A stretch of DNA of 28,459 bases from an uncultured Bacilli bacterium (GTDB taxonomy: Bacteria > Bacillota_I > Bacilli_A > RF39 > UBA660), in NCBI GenBank assembly GCA_934140575.1, contig CAKPBJ010000017.1, positions 1 through 28,459 on the forward strand, given 5' to 3'. This document shows positions 1-7,829 of the stretch, one piece after another. Position 1 is the stretch's first letter; each line of letters opens with the position of its first letter. The notes beneath the pieces were generated by a model. It was not told where the DNA came from and ran no database searches. It worked only from the letters and a program-made list of their open reading frames with translations. Both the position numbers and the translations under genes were made by a program.

Positions 1-78
1 TAATTAATATTAGAAATAAATGATATATAAATATAATTAATATTAGAAATAAATGATATATAAATATAATTAATATTT
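1..78. repeat. 33-bp AT-rich tandem repeat
   Basis: Two identical 33-bp units occupy 1-33 and 34-66, each beginning TAATTAATATTAGAAATAAA. A third, partial copy starts at 67 and decays after about 11 bases. The array touches the window edge, so its true copy number is unknown. It has no spacers and lies upstream of the flavodoxin gene. Its function is unknown. Confidence 0.9.
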
Positions 79-192
79 AAATAGAATGATAATAAATTTA
101 TTATTTAGGGATAATTAGTGTAACATATTTAAAATAAGTTGCAAAAATTAGAAAAATATTAAATAATAAAATTAAAAGGAAGTGTTTAATTC

Positions 193-702
193 ATGAAAGA
201 TAAAAGATATTCAATAATTTATAGTAGTAAAACAGGTAATACAAAGAAGTTGGCAGAAACAATTTATAATACTTTATCTCAGGATGAGTGTGATTATTAT
301 GGAACGTTAGATAATATTGGCAATGAATTAAGTAAAACAATTTATCTTGGTTTTTGGACTGAAAAAGGAAATGCTGACTCTTCAACATTGAGATTTTTAG
401 AACAATTAAAAGATAAAAAAATATTTTTATTTGGAACTGCAGGATATGGAGAAAGTGAAAAATATTTTGAAAATATTATTAATAATGTAAAGAAAAATAT
501 TGATGGTAGTAATATAATAATTGGGGAATTCATGTGTCAAGGTAAAATGCCATTATCTGTAAGGGAAAGATATGAAAATATGAAGTTGGAAAATAGTCAA
601 TCATTAAAAATTGAAAATTTAATAAAAAATTTTGATAAAGCATTATCACATCCTGATAAAACTGATTTGAAAAAATTAGAAAAAATTATAAAAAATATGT
701 AG
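193..702 (+). CDS. flavodoxin-family protein (BilS-like)
   Basis: A 169-residue flavodoxin-fold protein expected to bind FMN and carry electrons in the cytoplasm. Residues 11-17 (SSKTGNT) match the FMN phosphate-binding loop, and the GTAGYGES stretch (81-88) fits the loop that packs on the flavin ring. The GFWTEKGNAD segment (53-62) recalls the flavodoxins named BilS, which accompany bilirubin reductase. That assignment is from memory, and no bilR-like reductase lies next to it here, so the partner is unknown. An AGGAAG ribosome site lies about 10 nt before the ATG. The gene stands alone, followed by 215 bp of AT-rich sequence. Flavodoxin fold is fairly sure; the specific role is not. Confidence 0.75.
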   Translation: MKDKRYSIIYSSKTGNTKKLAETIYNTLSQDECDYYGTLDNIGNELSKTIYLGFWTEKGNADSSTLRFLEQLKDKKIFLFGTAGYGESEKYFENIINNVKKNIDGSNIIIGEFMCQGKMPLSVRERYENMKLENSQSLKIENLIKNFDKALSHPDKTDLKKLEKIIKNM

Positions 703-917
703 TCATATATAAGAAATTTATTTTGAAATAAAAACAGAGATTATATGAATATTGTATTTTATAATTTTGGGACAATAATTTAGCGAATATATATTAAATT
801 AAATAAGATTACTTAAATTAGATAGTGAAGTACTTATATATTAAAAAAATTATAAATATTTGTTTTTTGAGGGAAATTATTACATAAGTTAATAACGTAT
901 AAAATGAGGTGCTATAA
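703..917. other. AT-rich intergenic region
   Basis: About 215 bp with no convincing ORF or RNA gene. Near its right end a TATAAA (898-903) is followed at once by a GAGGTG ribosome site (906-911) and the ATG at 918. This fits the short-leader promoter layout seen elsewhere in the window, but no good -35 box is visible. Confidence 0.5.
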
Positions 918-2048
918 ATGAATTTAGAGAAAAAAATAAGTAAATTGAATTACAAATACCAATTTGTGAAAAATAATATGTATTGGGGTTATAATCACAT
1001 ATATAATTTAATTATAAATGGTCAACATTTTCAATTATCAGAAAATAATATTTTACTAAATATTTCAAATGATATTTCTAAAAACATTAATGATTCTTTT
1101 ACTAATAAAAAAGATATGAGTGATTATTTAATTCCAAATATTGATATTGAACAAATGAAAAAAATTGTAATTGATTTTTATATGCAAGTAAATCCTAATT
1201 TAAGTAATAAAATTGCATTTATACTATCTAAAACAAATTTTATAAAATATGATGAAAATATACCGAGTAATCAACAAAGATCTGTTACTACTTCACAAGG
1301 AATAAAACTATATTATAAAAATGATTTGAAATCTTTAGTAACTTTAGCGCATGAATTAAGTCATGGGATTTCGAATTTAAATGATAAATTAGAATTAAAA
1401 GATGGCAAAGATGTTGAATCACTTTCAGAAGTAGAATCTGCGCTTACAGAAGAATTATTTTTGGAATATCTAAAAAATACGAATTTACAAATAATAGAAA
1501 AAAATAGTGGAGAAGTGAGAACACTAGATGAAGGTATTATTAATGATATAAAATATAATAAATATAAAGATGTAATTCATACTTCTTATAGGGCTATAGA
1601 TGAATTAGAATTTAAAAAATTATTGGTTAGTAAAAATATCAGTAACATAGATGAAAAAATTATTGAAAAATTATCTATTTCTATGAATATTCCAATGGAA
1701 GATATAATTTTAAAAATTGATATGTTTATTGATAAATATTATCCTGGTGATAATCAAGTCCATAATTATGTAGGGGTAAAGAATTATGATTTAAGAAATG
1801 GTCTGCATCTTTCAAATGAAGCAAGATTTATTTATGCAAATTGTTTAGTTGCGAAATTTAATAGTATGAATTTAGATGAAAAACAGAAATTAGACTTTTA
1901 TAATGCATATATAAATAATGCAAAAAATATGACATTTCAAGAAGTTTTAAAACTATTTAATGTTGATTTGAGTAATCCTTACAATTTTACTGAAGAATTT
2001 ATAAATGAATTTAATGATTTAACTAATAATGATATTTTTTCATACTAA
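918..2048 (+). CDS. M3-like (oligoendopeptidase F-like) metallopeptidase
   Basis: A 376-residue putative zinc peptidase. The HELSH motif at 145-149 supplies two His ligands and the catalytic Glu. Residues 171-185 (E-V-E-S-A-L-T-E, then a hydrophobic run) fit the downstream Glu-ligand helix of M3 peptidases such as PepF, where the ligand Glu is followed seven residues later by another Glu. That makes E171 the likely third ligand. A Tyr-containing helix near 309-318 may correspond to the C-terminal M3 region. At 376 residues it is well short of full PepF (about 600), so it is a reduced or divergent member. There is no signal peptide, so it is likely cytoplasmic. A GAGGTG site lies 6 nt before the ATG. 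A related gene lies at 16487-17647. The substrate is unknown. Confidence 0.65.
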   Translation: MNLEKKISKLNYKYQFVKNNMYWGYNHIYNLIINGQHFQLSENNILLNISNDISKNINDSFTNKKDMSDYLIPNIDIEQMKKIVIDFYMQVNPNLSNKIAFILSKTNFIKYDENIPSNQQRSVTTSQGIKLYYKNDLKSLVTLAHELSHGISNLNDKLELKDGKDVESLSEVESALTEELFLEYLKNTNLQIIEKNSGEVRTLDEGIINDIKYNKYKDVIHTSYRAIDELEFKKLLVSKNISNIDEKIIEKLSISMNIPMEDIILKIDMFIDKYYPGDNQVHNYVGVKNYDLRNGLHLSNEARFIYANCLVAKFNSMNLDEKQKLDFYNAYINNAKNMTFQEVLKLFNVDLSNPYNFTEEFINEFNDLTNNDIFSY

Positions 2049-2078
2049 TAATAGGATAAATGAAAGGAGTGATATATC

Positions 2079-2369
2079 ATAAGAGTAATAACATTATGTG
2101 GAAGTTTAAAATACCAGTCTGAGATGATGAGAATGGCAGAGTCTTTATCTTTAAAAGGTGATTGTGTTTTAACACCGGTTTTCTTTGCTGGTGATGCTAA
2201 CAACTTAACTAAAAGTGATCTTAATAACTTAAAAGGCGCTCATTTCAAACAAATAGAGCTTTCAGATGCTATATATGTGGTTAATAAAGACAAATATATA
2301 GGGAGCAGTACTAAAAAAGAAATAGAATATGCTAAAAGCCTTAATAAGGAAATTATTTATATGAAATAA
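2079..2369 (+). CDS. nucleoside 2-deoxyribosyltransferase-like small protein, apparent ATA start
   Basis: The reading frame opens upstream of the first ATG (2124). From 2079 it reads I-R-V-I-T-L-C-G-S-L-K, which is the first strand and CGS loop expected of nucleoside 2-deoxyribosyltransferase/DUF4406-like proteins. The frame continues to SDAIYVV and GSST-K-K-E-I-E-Y-A, where the Glu would be the catalytic position. A strong AAAGGAG (2063-2069) sits 9 nt before an ATA codon at 2079, exactly where ATG would be expected. The ATG codons at 2124 and 2127 have no ribosome site and would remove the first strand and loop. Either ATA is used as a start or an ATG was lost by mutation. The product would be 96 residues, close to a complete domain. 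A role in nucleoside or nucleotide metabolism is inferred from the family only. Confidence 0.6.
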   Translation: MRVITLCGSLKYQSEMMRMAESLSLKGDCVLTPVFFAGDANNLTKSDLNNLKGAHFKQIELSDAIYVVNKDKYIGSSTKKEIEYAKSLNKEIIYMK

Positions 2370-2387
2370 AATTAAGGAAGAAAAATT

Positions 2388-2675
2388 ATGGAAATAAAAA
2401 AATATATTGGAATAGTTAAAAATTATCATGATTGTATGTCAGGATGTAGAATAGAACTTTTATCTAAATTCTATGATGATCACGCTACCTTTCAACAATG
2501 GTTTAATCTTTATCCAGAGAGTGAACATATTATTTTAGAAAATACAGAAGAACTATATAACATGTTTTCTATATTTGAGGATAGAAGACATCCAATTACT
2601 GAAGAAGAAAAACAAAATATTGAAGAAGGAAAAAAATTGTATAAAAAGTTAATGGGTGATAAACAAAATGATTAA
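2388..2675 (+). CDS. hypothetical protein
   Basis: A 95-residue acidic protein I do not recognise. The N-terminal half carries two close cysteines (C-M-S-G-C) and aromatic residues (HATFQQWF). The C-terminal part is charged and probably helical. It has no membrane segment or signal peptide. An AAGGAAG ribosome site precedes the ATG by several bases. The gene starts 18 nt after the deoxyribosyltransferase-like gene and its end overlaps the start of the recombinase remnant, so the three were probably cotranscribed. The block looks like cargo or remains of a mobile element. Confidence 0.55.
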   Translation: MEIKKYIGIVKNYHDCMSGCRIELLSKFYDDHATFQQWFNLYPESEHIILENTEELYNMFSIFEDRRHPITEEEKQNIEEGKKLYKKLMGDKQND

Positions 2676-2926
2676 AGAAAAATATTTGTATGAGTTCAAT
2701 AAATTAAATTTAGAAAGTGATAAATTAAATACTAAGGATATTGAAAATAATTTACTTTGGTTAGAGCAATTTAAAGTAAAAAAAATTTGAAAAAGTAGAT
2801 AGAAGGTTAGTAATAAATTTTATAGATGAAATAAGAATAGGCAATAATAAAGAAATCAAAATAGATTTAAAGTTTAAAAATCAATATAATGAGGCATTGG
2901 ACTATCTAAAAAGACATAATCTGTGA
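2668..2926 (+). pseudogene. frameshifted remnant resembling a serine recombinase C-terminus
   Basis: A frame starting at ATG 2668, overlapping the preceding stop, runs about 40 codons to a TGA just after a run of eight A (2778-2785). Removing one A continues the frame as K-K-F-E-K-V-D-R-R-L-V-I-N-F-I-D-E-I-R-I and on to a stop at 2924-2926. The segment D-R-R-L-V-I-N-F-I-D-E-I-R-I followed by I-K-I-D-L-K-F resembles the C-terminal end of large serine recombinases. No catalytic or zinc-ribbon domain is present, so this is a short, broken tail. I infer a decayed integrative element. Slippage on the A run that rescues the frame cannot be excluded. Confidence 0.55.
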
Positions 2927-2932
2927 TATAAT
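2924..2932 (+). promoter_or_regulatory. extended -10 promoter for rbgA
   Basis: TGATATAAT at 2924-2932 is a perfect extended -10 (TGn plus TATAAT). No good -35 box lies 16-18 bp upstream. It overlaps the stop codon of the recombinase remnant, so rbgA transcription starts right at the edge of the accessory block. Confidence 0.6.
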
Positions 2933-2979
2933 ATGCTATATTTATTTGCTTATAAATAAGAAGAAGGAAGTGAATTTTT

Positions 2980-3897
2980 ATGGATATGTATCAAAAAAGA
3001 AAAATGAGACAAGAAAAGAAAAATAATAATCAAGGAAATCAACCGTATGTCCAGGAGACTCATTTGGTTTGGTATCCGGGACATATGGCTAAAACGAAGA
3101 GAGAAATTGCAGAAAAACTTAATCTTATAGATATTGTTTATGAAGTTATTGATTCTAGGATGCCAATTTCTTCTAAAATTGTTGATATTGATGATTTGAT
3201 AAAAAACAAACCAAGAGTTTTAGTTGTTTCTAAATATGATTTATGTGATAAAATGGAAACGGATAAAATACTTGAAAAATATAGAAAAGAAGGTTACAAT
3301 ATTGTGCCAGTAGATTTGATGAAGGAAAATGTTAATTCTTTAATCGATATGACTAAGAAATTGATGACAGATATTAATAAAACTCGAGAGTTAAAGGGAA
3401 TGAAACCTAGGGCAGCACGTGTATTAATTGTTGGTGTTCCAAATGTCGGAAAGAGTACATTAATTAACAGGCTTGTAGGTAAGAAGGCGGCAGGAGTTGG
3501 AAATACGCCAGGATTTACAAAAAGTTTAACTTGGATTAGAGTAAATAAAGATATTGAATTACTTGATTCTCCTGGCATTTTATGGCCAAAGATGGAAAAT
3601 CAAGAAAATGCTCATGTGTTAGCTGCACTTTCATCAATTAAAGAAGATATATTAAATCTTGATCAAATTGCATGCTTTATATTAAGAAAACTGTATAATT
3701 TATATCCTGAAAAGTTAGAGGAAAGATATGGTATAACTGAACTTGATGATGATTATATAGAAGCTTATGAAATGATTGCTAAAAAGAGAGGAGCAATATC
3801 AAAGGGAGGAATAGTCGATTATGAAAAAGTTTCTAATATTATAGTTAGAGATTTGAAAAATGGCTATTTAGGAAATATAACGTTTGATAGAATATAA
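2980..3897 (+). CDS. rbgA: ribosome biogenesis GTPase RbgA (YlqF)
   Basis: A 305-residue circularly permuted GTPase that acts in late assembly of the 50S subunit. The order of motifs is diagnostic: G4 S-K-Y-D (84-87) comes before G1 GVPNVGKS (152-159) and G3 DSPG (196-199). The WYPGHMAK-type N-terminal motif (31-38) and the C-terminal RGAISKGGIVDYEK segment match YlqF/RbgA. Compared with B. subtilis RbgA there are about 26 extra N-terminal residues, rich in Lys, Arg, Asn and Gln, before the WYPGHM motif. These might add RNA contact (inference). A GAAGGAAGTG ribosome site supports the ATG at 2980. Its stop codon overlaps the next ATG (TAATG), so the kinase-like gene is translationally coupled. 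Confidence 0.95.
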   Translation: MDMYQKRKMRQEKKNNNQGNQPYVQETHLVWYPGHMAKTKREIAEKLNLIDIVYEVIDSRMPISSKIVDIDDLIKNKPRVLVVSKYDLCDKMETDKILEKYRKEGYNIVPVDLMKENVNSLIDMTKKLMTDINKTRELKGMKPRAARVLIVGVPNVGKSTLINRLVGKKAAGVGNTPGFTKSLTWIRVNKDIELLDSPGILWPKMENQENAHVLAALSSIKEDILNLDQIACFILRKLYNLYPEKLEERYGITELDDDYIEAYEMIAKKRGAISKGGIVDYEKVSNIIVRDLKNGYLGNITFDRI

Positions 3898-4703
3898 TGA
3901 TTAGTATTTATGAGTGTTTAAGAGATGACACTGGGATTTATTTAATAAGAGATGAACCTTGGAAAAGTGGTAGAAAACACTTTTTCTCTAGGTCAGATGA
4001 GCCTAGAATATTTGTTAAAAATTTTAATCATGCTGAGTTTATTGGAGAAACTTTATGTAATATGAAGAATATTAAATGTGCTCATTATTTTGTTGTTGGA
4101 GTTGGCCTTAAGAAAGAAGACGGAATAGCTAATTATTCTGATATAAAAGGTAAAGGTTATGATATTAAAATTGCATCATCTGATTTCAAAGATAGTGAAC
4201 ATACATATTTTTCTGTAAATTGTAGAACTAATTTAGAACCATTTAATGGATTGGAATTAATCCTTGGACTTTGTCCTTCTGAAGAAAACAAAAATGAACT
4301 TATGGAAGAAATAATAAAGATGTTTGCACTTGATGTTTTTATGGGACAACAAGATAGATATTTTAATAATATGATTTTTTCAAGTGATGAAATGGGAAAT
4401 ATTCATTTAGCAAACTTATATGATTTTGAAATTTCTTTAAAATCAACTTATATTGATTCAGATTTTATTTATAAAAATGATTTACATACATTTAAAGATA
4501 TTGATAGTTTTAAAGAGTTTATGCATAAATATCCAAGATTACGAGAAGAACTAGAAAGCTATTTAGATATTGATTTGGTAGATACTGCTATATTTAGTTA
4601 TGATTTAAGAAATCTAAATTTTCCGGAACATATTACAAAATATTTAAAGGATTTTGAGGATGATAGAAAAATACTCATAAAGCAAATTATAAAAAATGAA
4701 TAA
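3897..4703 (+). CDS. HipA-like kinase-fold protein
   Basis: A 268-residue protein of uncertain role. Residues 146-158 read D-x-x-x-G-Q-Q-D-R-x-x-x-N, the layout of a HipA/PI3K-like catalytic loop (D-x-L-x-G-N-x-D-R-H-x-x-N). A D-F-E (176-178) takes the place of the metal-binding DFG-like motif. K41 in I-F-V-K-N-F is a candidate ATP-contacting Lys. I infer a small Ser/Thr or small-molecule kinase related to HipA. No HipB-like antitoxin gene adjoins it, so a toxin-antitoxin role is not supported. Its start overlaps the rbgA stop by one base, which implies coexpression with ribosome assembly. A structure-based search would be needed to settle the family. Confidence 0.55.
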   Translation: MISIYECLRDDTGIYLIRDEPWKSGRKHFFSRSDEPRIFVKNFNHAEFIGETLCNMKNIKCAHYFVVGVGLKKEDGIANYSDIKGKGYDIKIASSDFKDSEHTYFSVNCRTNLEPFNGLELILGLCPSEENKNELMEEIIKMFALDVFMGQQDRYFNNMIFSSDEMGNIHLANLYDFEISLKSTYIDSDFIYKNDLHTFKDIDSFKEFMHKYPRLREELESYLDIDLVDTAIFSYDLRNLNFPEHITKYLKDFEDDRKILIKQIIKNE

Positions 4704-4724
4704 ATTTATTTTTATTCTTTTTTT
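4698..4724 (+). terminator. terminator over the stop of the HipA-like gene
   Basis: GAATAAA (4698-4704) pairs with TTTATTC (4711-4717) across a 6-nt loop and is followed by seven T. The stem includes the TAA stop (4701-4703). The stem is AT-rich and of modest strength. Confidence 0.5.
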
Positions 4725-4745
4725 GTGTTATAATTTTTGTGGTGA
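4723..4745 (+). promoter_or_regulatory. rnhB promoter plus ribosome site (short leader)
   Basis: The extended -10 TGTTATAAT (TATAAT at 4729-4734) is followed by GGTGA (4741-4745) and ATG at 4751. The predicted RNA start is near 4741, so the leader is only about 10 nt. A 23-nt block starting at 4723 recurs with one mismatch at 7830-7852, in front of another gene. Confidence 0.6.
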
Positions 4746-4750
4746 ATAAG

Positions 4751-5686
4751 ATGAAGAAACAGGATATTATAGATATTTTAAATAAAATTGATATTAGTAA
4801 AGATAAATTTATTGTAATAGGAGAGAGTGCTTTAGTTTTACTTGGAACTAAAAGGAATTGTACTGATTTAATTATTAGCACAAAGAAAGATATTAGTTTT
4901 GACAATATTAATGTAACTACCGATTTTTTTGATTTGAAAAGAGTTAAGGAAGTTGATGGTATTTTTGTTGCAGACTTAGAAGCTTGTTTTGATTATTTCA
5001 TTACTAAGGATGATAAAAAAATGAGTAAGAAGATTAGATTGATGATTGATTCTAGTGATAATTATAAGTATGAAAGAGAATTACATGCTAATGGTGTTAA
5101 GTATATTGCTGGAGTTGATGAGGTTGGTAGGGGACCATTAGTTGGGTCTGTTGTTACTGCATGTGTTGTTTTACCTGAGAATTTTGATTTAGATGGTCTT
5201 ACTGATAGCAAAAAGTTGAGTGAAAAGAAAAGAGATTTGCTTTATGAAAAAATTAAAGAACAAGCTCTTGGTATCGGTGTTGGAATGTGTAGTCCGGAAG
5301 AGATTGATGAATATAATATATATAATGCTACTAAAATTGCTATGAAAAGAGCCGTTGATGAATGTAAGAAGAGTTGTCCTGTTGAGCATGTTTTAATTGA
5401 TGCAATGAAGCTTGATTTAGATATTCCAACTACTTCTATTATTAAGGGTGATTTACTTAGTATTACTATTAGTGCAGCATCTGTTATTGCTAAAGTTACA
5501 AGAGATCAGATGATGTATGATTTAGATAAAAAATATCCTATGTATGATTTTAAGGATAATGTTGGTTATCCTACTAAGAAACATATTGAGGCAATTCATG
5601 AGTACGGAATATTAAAGGAACATCGTAAAAGTTTTGGTCCTGTAAAAGATTATATTTTAGAACATGGTGATAAAACTATTAATTAA
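4751..5686 (+). CDS. rnhB: ribonuclease HII with extra N-terminal domain
   Basis: RNase HII removes ribonucleotides and RNA primers from RNA-DNA hybrids. The catalytic domain spans about 115-311, with DEVGRGPLVG (D123, E124), LTDSKKLS, LIDAMKL (D217) and SAASVIAKVTRD (D252) giving the four metal-binding acidic residues. Ahead of it lies about 110 residues that typical RNase HII lacks. There the segment 21-42 (V-I-G-E-S-A-L-V-L-L-G-T-K-R-N-C-T-D-L) resembles the G-x-A-L-x-L-x-G-x-x-R-x-T-x-D start of nucleotidyltransferase-fold proteins, but the second catalytic acid appears lost. I infer a degenerate nucleotidyltransferase-like or substrate-binding domain. GTG codons at 4739 and 4742 are rejected as starts: they overlap the predicted transcript start and ribosome site, while ATG 4751 lies 5 nt after GGTGA. 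Confidence 0.93.
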   Translation: MKKQDIIDILNKIDISKDKFIVIGESALVLLGTKRNCTDLIISTKKDISFDNINVTTDFFDLKRVKEVDGIFVADLEACFDYFITKDDKKMSKKIRLMIDSSDNYKYERELHANGVKYIAGVDEVGRGPLVGSVVTACVVLPENFDLDGLTDSKKLSEKKRDLLYEKIKEQALGIGVGMCSPEEIDEYNIYNATKIAMKRAVDECKKSCPVEHVLIDAMKLDLDIPTTSIIKGDLLSITISAASVIAKVTRDQMMYDLDKKYPMYDFKDNVGYPTKKHIEAIHEYGILKEHRKSFGPVKDYILEHGDKTIN

Positions 5687-5740
5687 TTTTTAATTTTTTG
5701 TAAATTTATAAAATAAATTAATATAATATATATGTAGGAG

Positions 5741-5769
5741 TTGACAAGACTTTATAAAATATGTATAAA
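5741..5769 (+). promoter_or_regulatory. sigma-A promoter for topA
   Basis: TTGACA (5741-5746) and TATAAA (5764-5769) are separated by 17 bp. A GGAGGG ribosome site (5783-5788) lies 5 nt before the topA ATG. This is among the strongest consensus promoters in the window. Confidence 0.85.
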
Positions 5770-5793
5770 TTATTAAGTAATTGGAGGGATTAG

Positions 5794-7815
5794 ATGGCAA
5801 AAAATTTAGTTATCGTGGAAAGTCCGAGTAAAAGTAAAACTATTGGTAAATATTTAGGGGATGACTATAAAGTTGTTTCTTCAAAGGGACATATTCGTGA
5901 CTTGGCAACATCTGGTCAATATGGCCTTGGTGTTGATATTGAGAATGGATTTAAACCTAGTTATGTTGCGATTAAGGGAAAGGGTTCAACTATTAAGGAA
6001 TTAAAGAAAGATGTAAAAGATTCTGATATGGTTTATTTAGCATCCGACCCAGACCGTGAGGGAGAAGCTATTGCTTGGCATTTGAAAGATGCTTTAGGAA
6101 TAAAAGATGATGATTATAAGAGAGTTTTGTTTAATGAAATTACTCATGATAAAGTAGTAGAAGCAATTAAAAATCCTACTGTAATTGATGAAAATTTAGT
6201 AAAGAGTCAGGAAACTAGAAGAATACTTGATCGTATTATTGGTTTTAGGTTATCTAAATTATTACAAAGTAAAATTGGTGCTAAGAGTGCCGGTCGTGTT
6301 CAAAGTGTTGCTTTGAAATTGATTGTTGATAGAGAAAGAGAAATAGATGCATTTAATCCTGAAGAATATTGGACTATTACTGCTATATTTGAAGATTATG
6401 AAGCTGAATTATTTAAATACAAAACTGAAGATATAGAATTACATAGTGAAGAAGAAGCTAATCATGTACTTGATGCTCTTGGAGATAAGTATACTGTTGA
6501 GTCAATCGAAAAGAAAGAACGAGCTAGAAAAAGTAAAGCTCCATTTATTACTTCTACGTTACAACAAGAAGCATCTACTAAATTAGGTTTTCCTGCTAAA
6601 AAGACTATGAGTATTGCACAAAAACTTTATGAAGGAATTGATTTGGGAAATGAAACAGTTGGTTTGATTACTTATATGAGAACTGATTCAATTCGTTTAA
6701 GTGATGATTTTGTTAGACCAGCAATGAAATTTATTGAAGAAAATTATGGTAAAAAATATTTAGGACATGTTAAGCATTCTAAAAAGAAGGATAATGTTCA
6801 AGATGCACATGAAGGAATTAGACCTACTAGTGTTTTGAGAGAACCTTTGAAAATTAAGCAATATTTAAGTAATGATGAATTTAAATTATATAGTTTAATT
6901 TATAAACGCACTTTGGCATCACTTATGGCTGACGCTTGTGTTAATCAAACTACTATTATTTTTGATAATAATGATTATAAGTTTAAGACTGTTGGATCTA
7001 TTTTGATTTTTGATGGTTATTTAAAAATTTATAAAGATTATGAATCAAATGAAGATAAAATATTACCTGAGATAGGGGATAATGAGATTGCAATTACTAA
7101 TAATGTTGATTGTAGTCAACATTTTACAAAACCTCCAGCAAGATATACTGAGGCTAAACTTATTAAGACTTTAGAGGAACTTGGTATTGGTAGACCTTCT
7201 ACTTATGCAACAATTATTGATACAATTAAAAGTCGTGATTATGTTACTCTAGAAGAAAAAAAATTTAAGCCTACTGAGATTGGTATTGAAACTACTGATA
7301 AATTACAAGAATTTTTTAGTGATTTAATTAATACTGATTATACTAGAGATATGGAAACTGATTTAGATGAAATTGCAGATGGTAAGTTAGTTTGGAATGA
7401 AGTTTTAAAGAAATTTTATGATTTGTTTGAACCTAGAGTTAAAGATGCTTTTAGTGACATGGAGAAGAAGGCACCTAAGGAAACTGGAGAAATATGTCCA
7501 GAATGTGGAAATAAGTTGGTTGTTCGTAAGGGAAGATATGGCGAATTTGTTGCTTGCTCTAATTATCCTGAATGTAAATATATAAAGAAGGAAGAAGTTA
7601 AGGAAGAAGAAGTTTGCGATTGTCCTAATTGCGGTGGAAAAATTATTGAAAAGAAGAGCAGACGAGGAAAAGTGTTTTATGGATGTAATAACTATCCTAA
7701 ATGTAAAACTGCTTTTTGGGATAAACCAACAGGTGAAGTTTGTCCAGAATGTGGCAAATTATTATTAGAAAAAAAAGATAAAATCAAATGTAGTGAATGT
7801 GATTATGAGAAGTAG
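5794..7815 (+). CDS. topA: DNA topoisomerase I (type IA)
   Basis: A 673-residue type IA enzyme that relaxes negative supercoils by single-strand passage. The Toprim domain begins with IVESPSKSKTIGKYLG (E9) and has DPDRE (85-89) for metal binding. The catalytic tyrosine is Y294 in GLITYMRTDS, with R296 beside it. Three C-terminal C4 zinc ribbons follow, with Cys pairs near 568/571 and 588/594, 610/613 and 631/637, and 650/653 and 666/669. Full length and intact. In many Firmicutes topA follows dprA; here rnhB is the neighbour and no dprA is present. It has its own promoter and a terminator overlapping its stop, so it is monocistronic. Confidence 0.98.
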   Translation: MAKNLVIVESPSKSKTIGKYLGDDYKVVSSKGHIRDLATSGQYGLGVDIENGFKPSYVAIKGKGSTIKELKKDVKDSDMVYLASDPDREGEAIAWHLKDALGIKDDDYKRVLFNEITHDKVVEAIKNPTVIDENLVKSQETRRILDRIIGFRLSKLLQSKIGAKSAGRVQSVALKLIVDREREIDAFNPEEYWTITAIFEDYEAELFKYKTEDIELHSEEEANHVLDALGDKYTVESIEKKERARKSKAPFITSTLQQEASTKLGFPAKKTMSIAQKLYEGIDLGNETVGLITYMRTDSIRLSDDFVRPAMKFIEENYGKKYLGHVKHSKKKDNVQDAHEGIRPTSVLREPLKIKQYLSNDEFKLYSLIYKRTLASLMADACVNQTTIIFDNNDYKFKTVGSILIFDGYLKIYKDYESNEDKILPEIGDNEIAITNNVDCSQHFTKPPARYTEAKLIKTLEELGIGRPSTYATIIDTIKSRDYVTLEEKKFKPTEIGIETTDKLQEFFSDLINTDYTRDMETDLDEIADGKLVWNEVLKKFYDLFEPRVKDAFSDMEKKAPKETGEICPECGNKLVVRKGRYGEFVACSNYPECKYIKKEEVKEEEVCDCPNCGGKIIEKKSRRGKVFYGCNNYPKCKTAFWDKPTGEVCPECGKLLLEKKDKIKCSECDYEK

Positions 7816-7829
7816 AAATACTTCTTTTC
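7808..7829 (+). terminator. terminator over topA stop
   Basis: AGAAGTA (7808-7814) pairs with TACTTCT (7819-7825) across a GAAA tetraloop, followed by a T-rich tail. The TAG stop of topA (7813-7815) lies within the stem and loop. Confidence 0.6.

Noticed and set aside
1..78. CRISPR-like repeat array
   Set aside because: The units are directly adjacent without spacers, are AT-rich, and no cas gene is present.
2761..2800. Programmed frameshift in the recombinase-like gene
   Set aside because: The run of eight A could slip, but only a C-terminal fragment is present and no catalytic domain exists, so decay is the simpler reading.
3897..4703. HipBA toxin-antitoxin system
   Set aside because: No helix-turn-helix antitoxin gene adjoins it, and its partner by overlap is rbgA.
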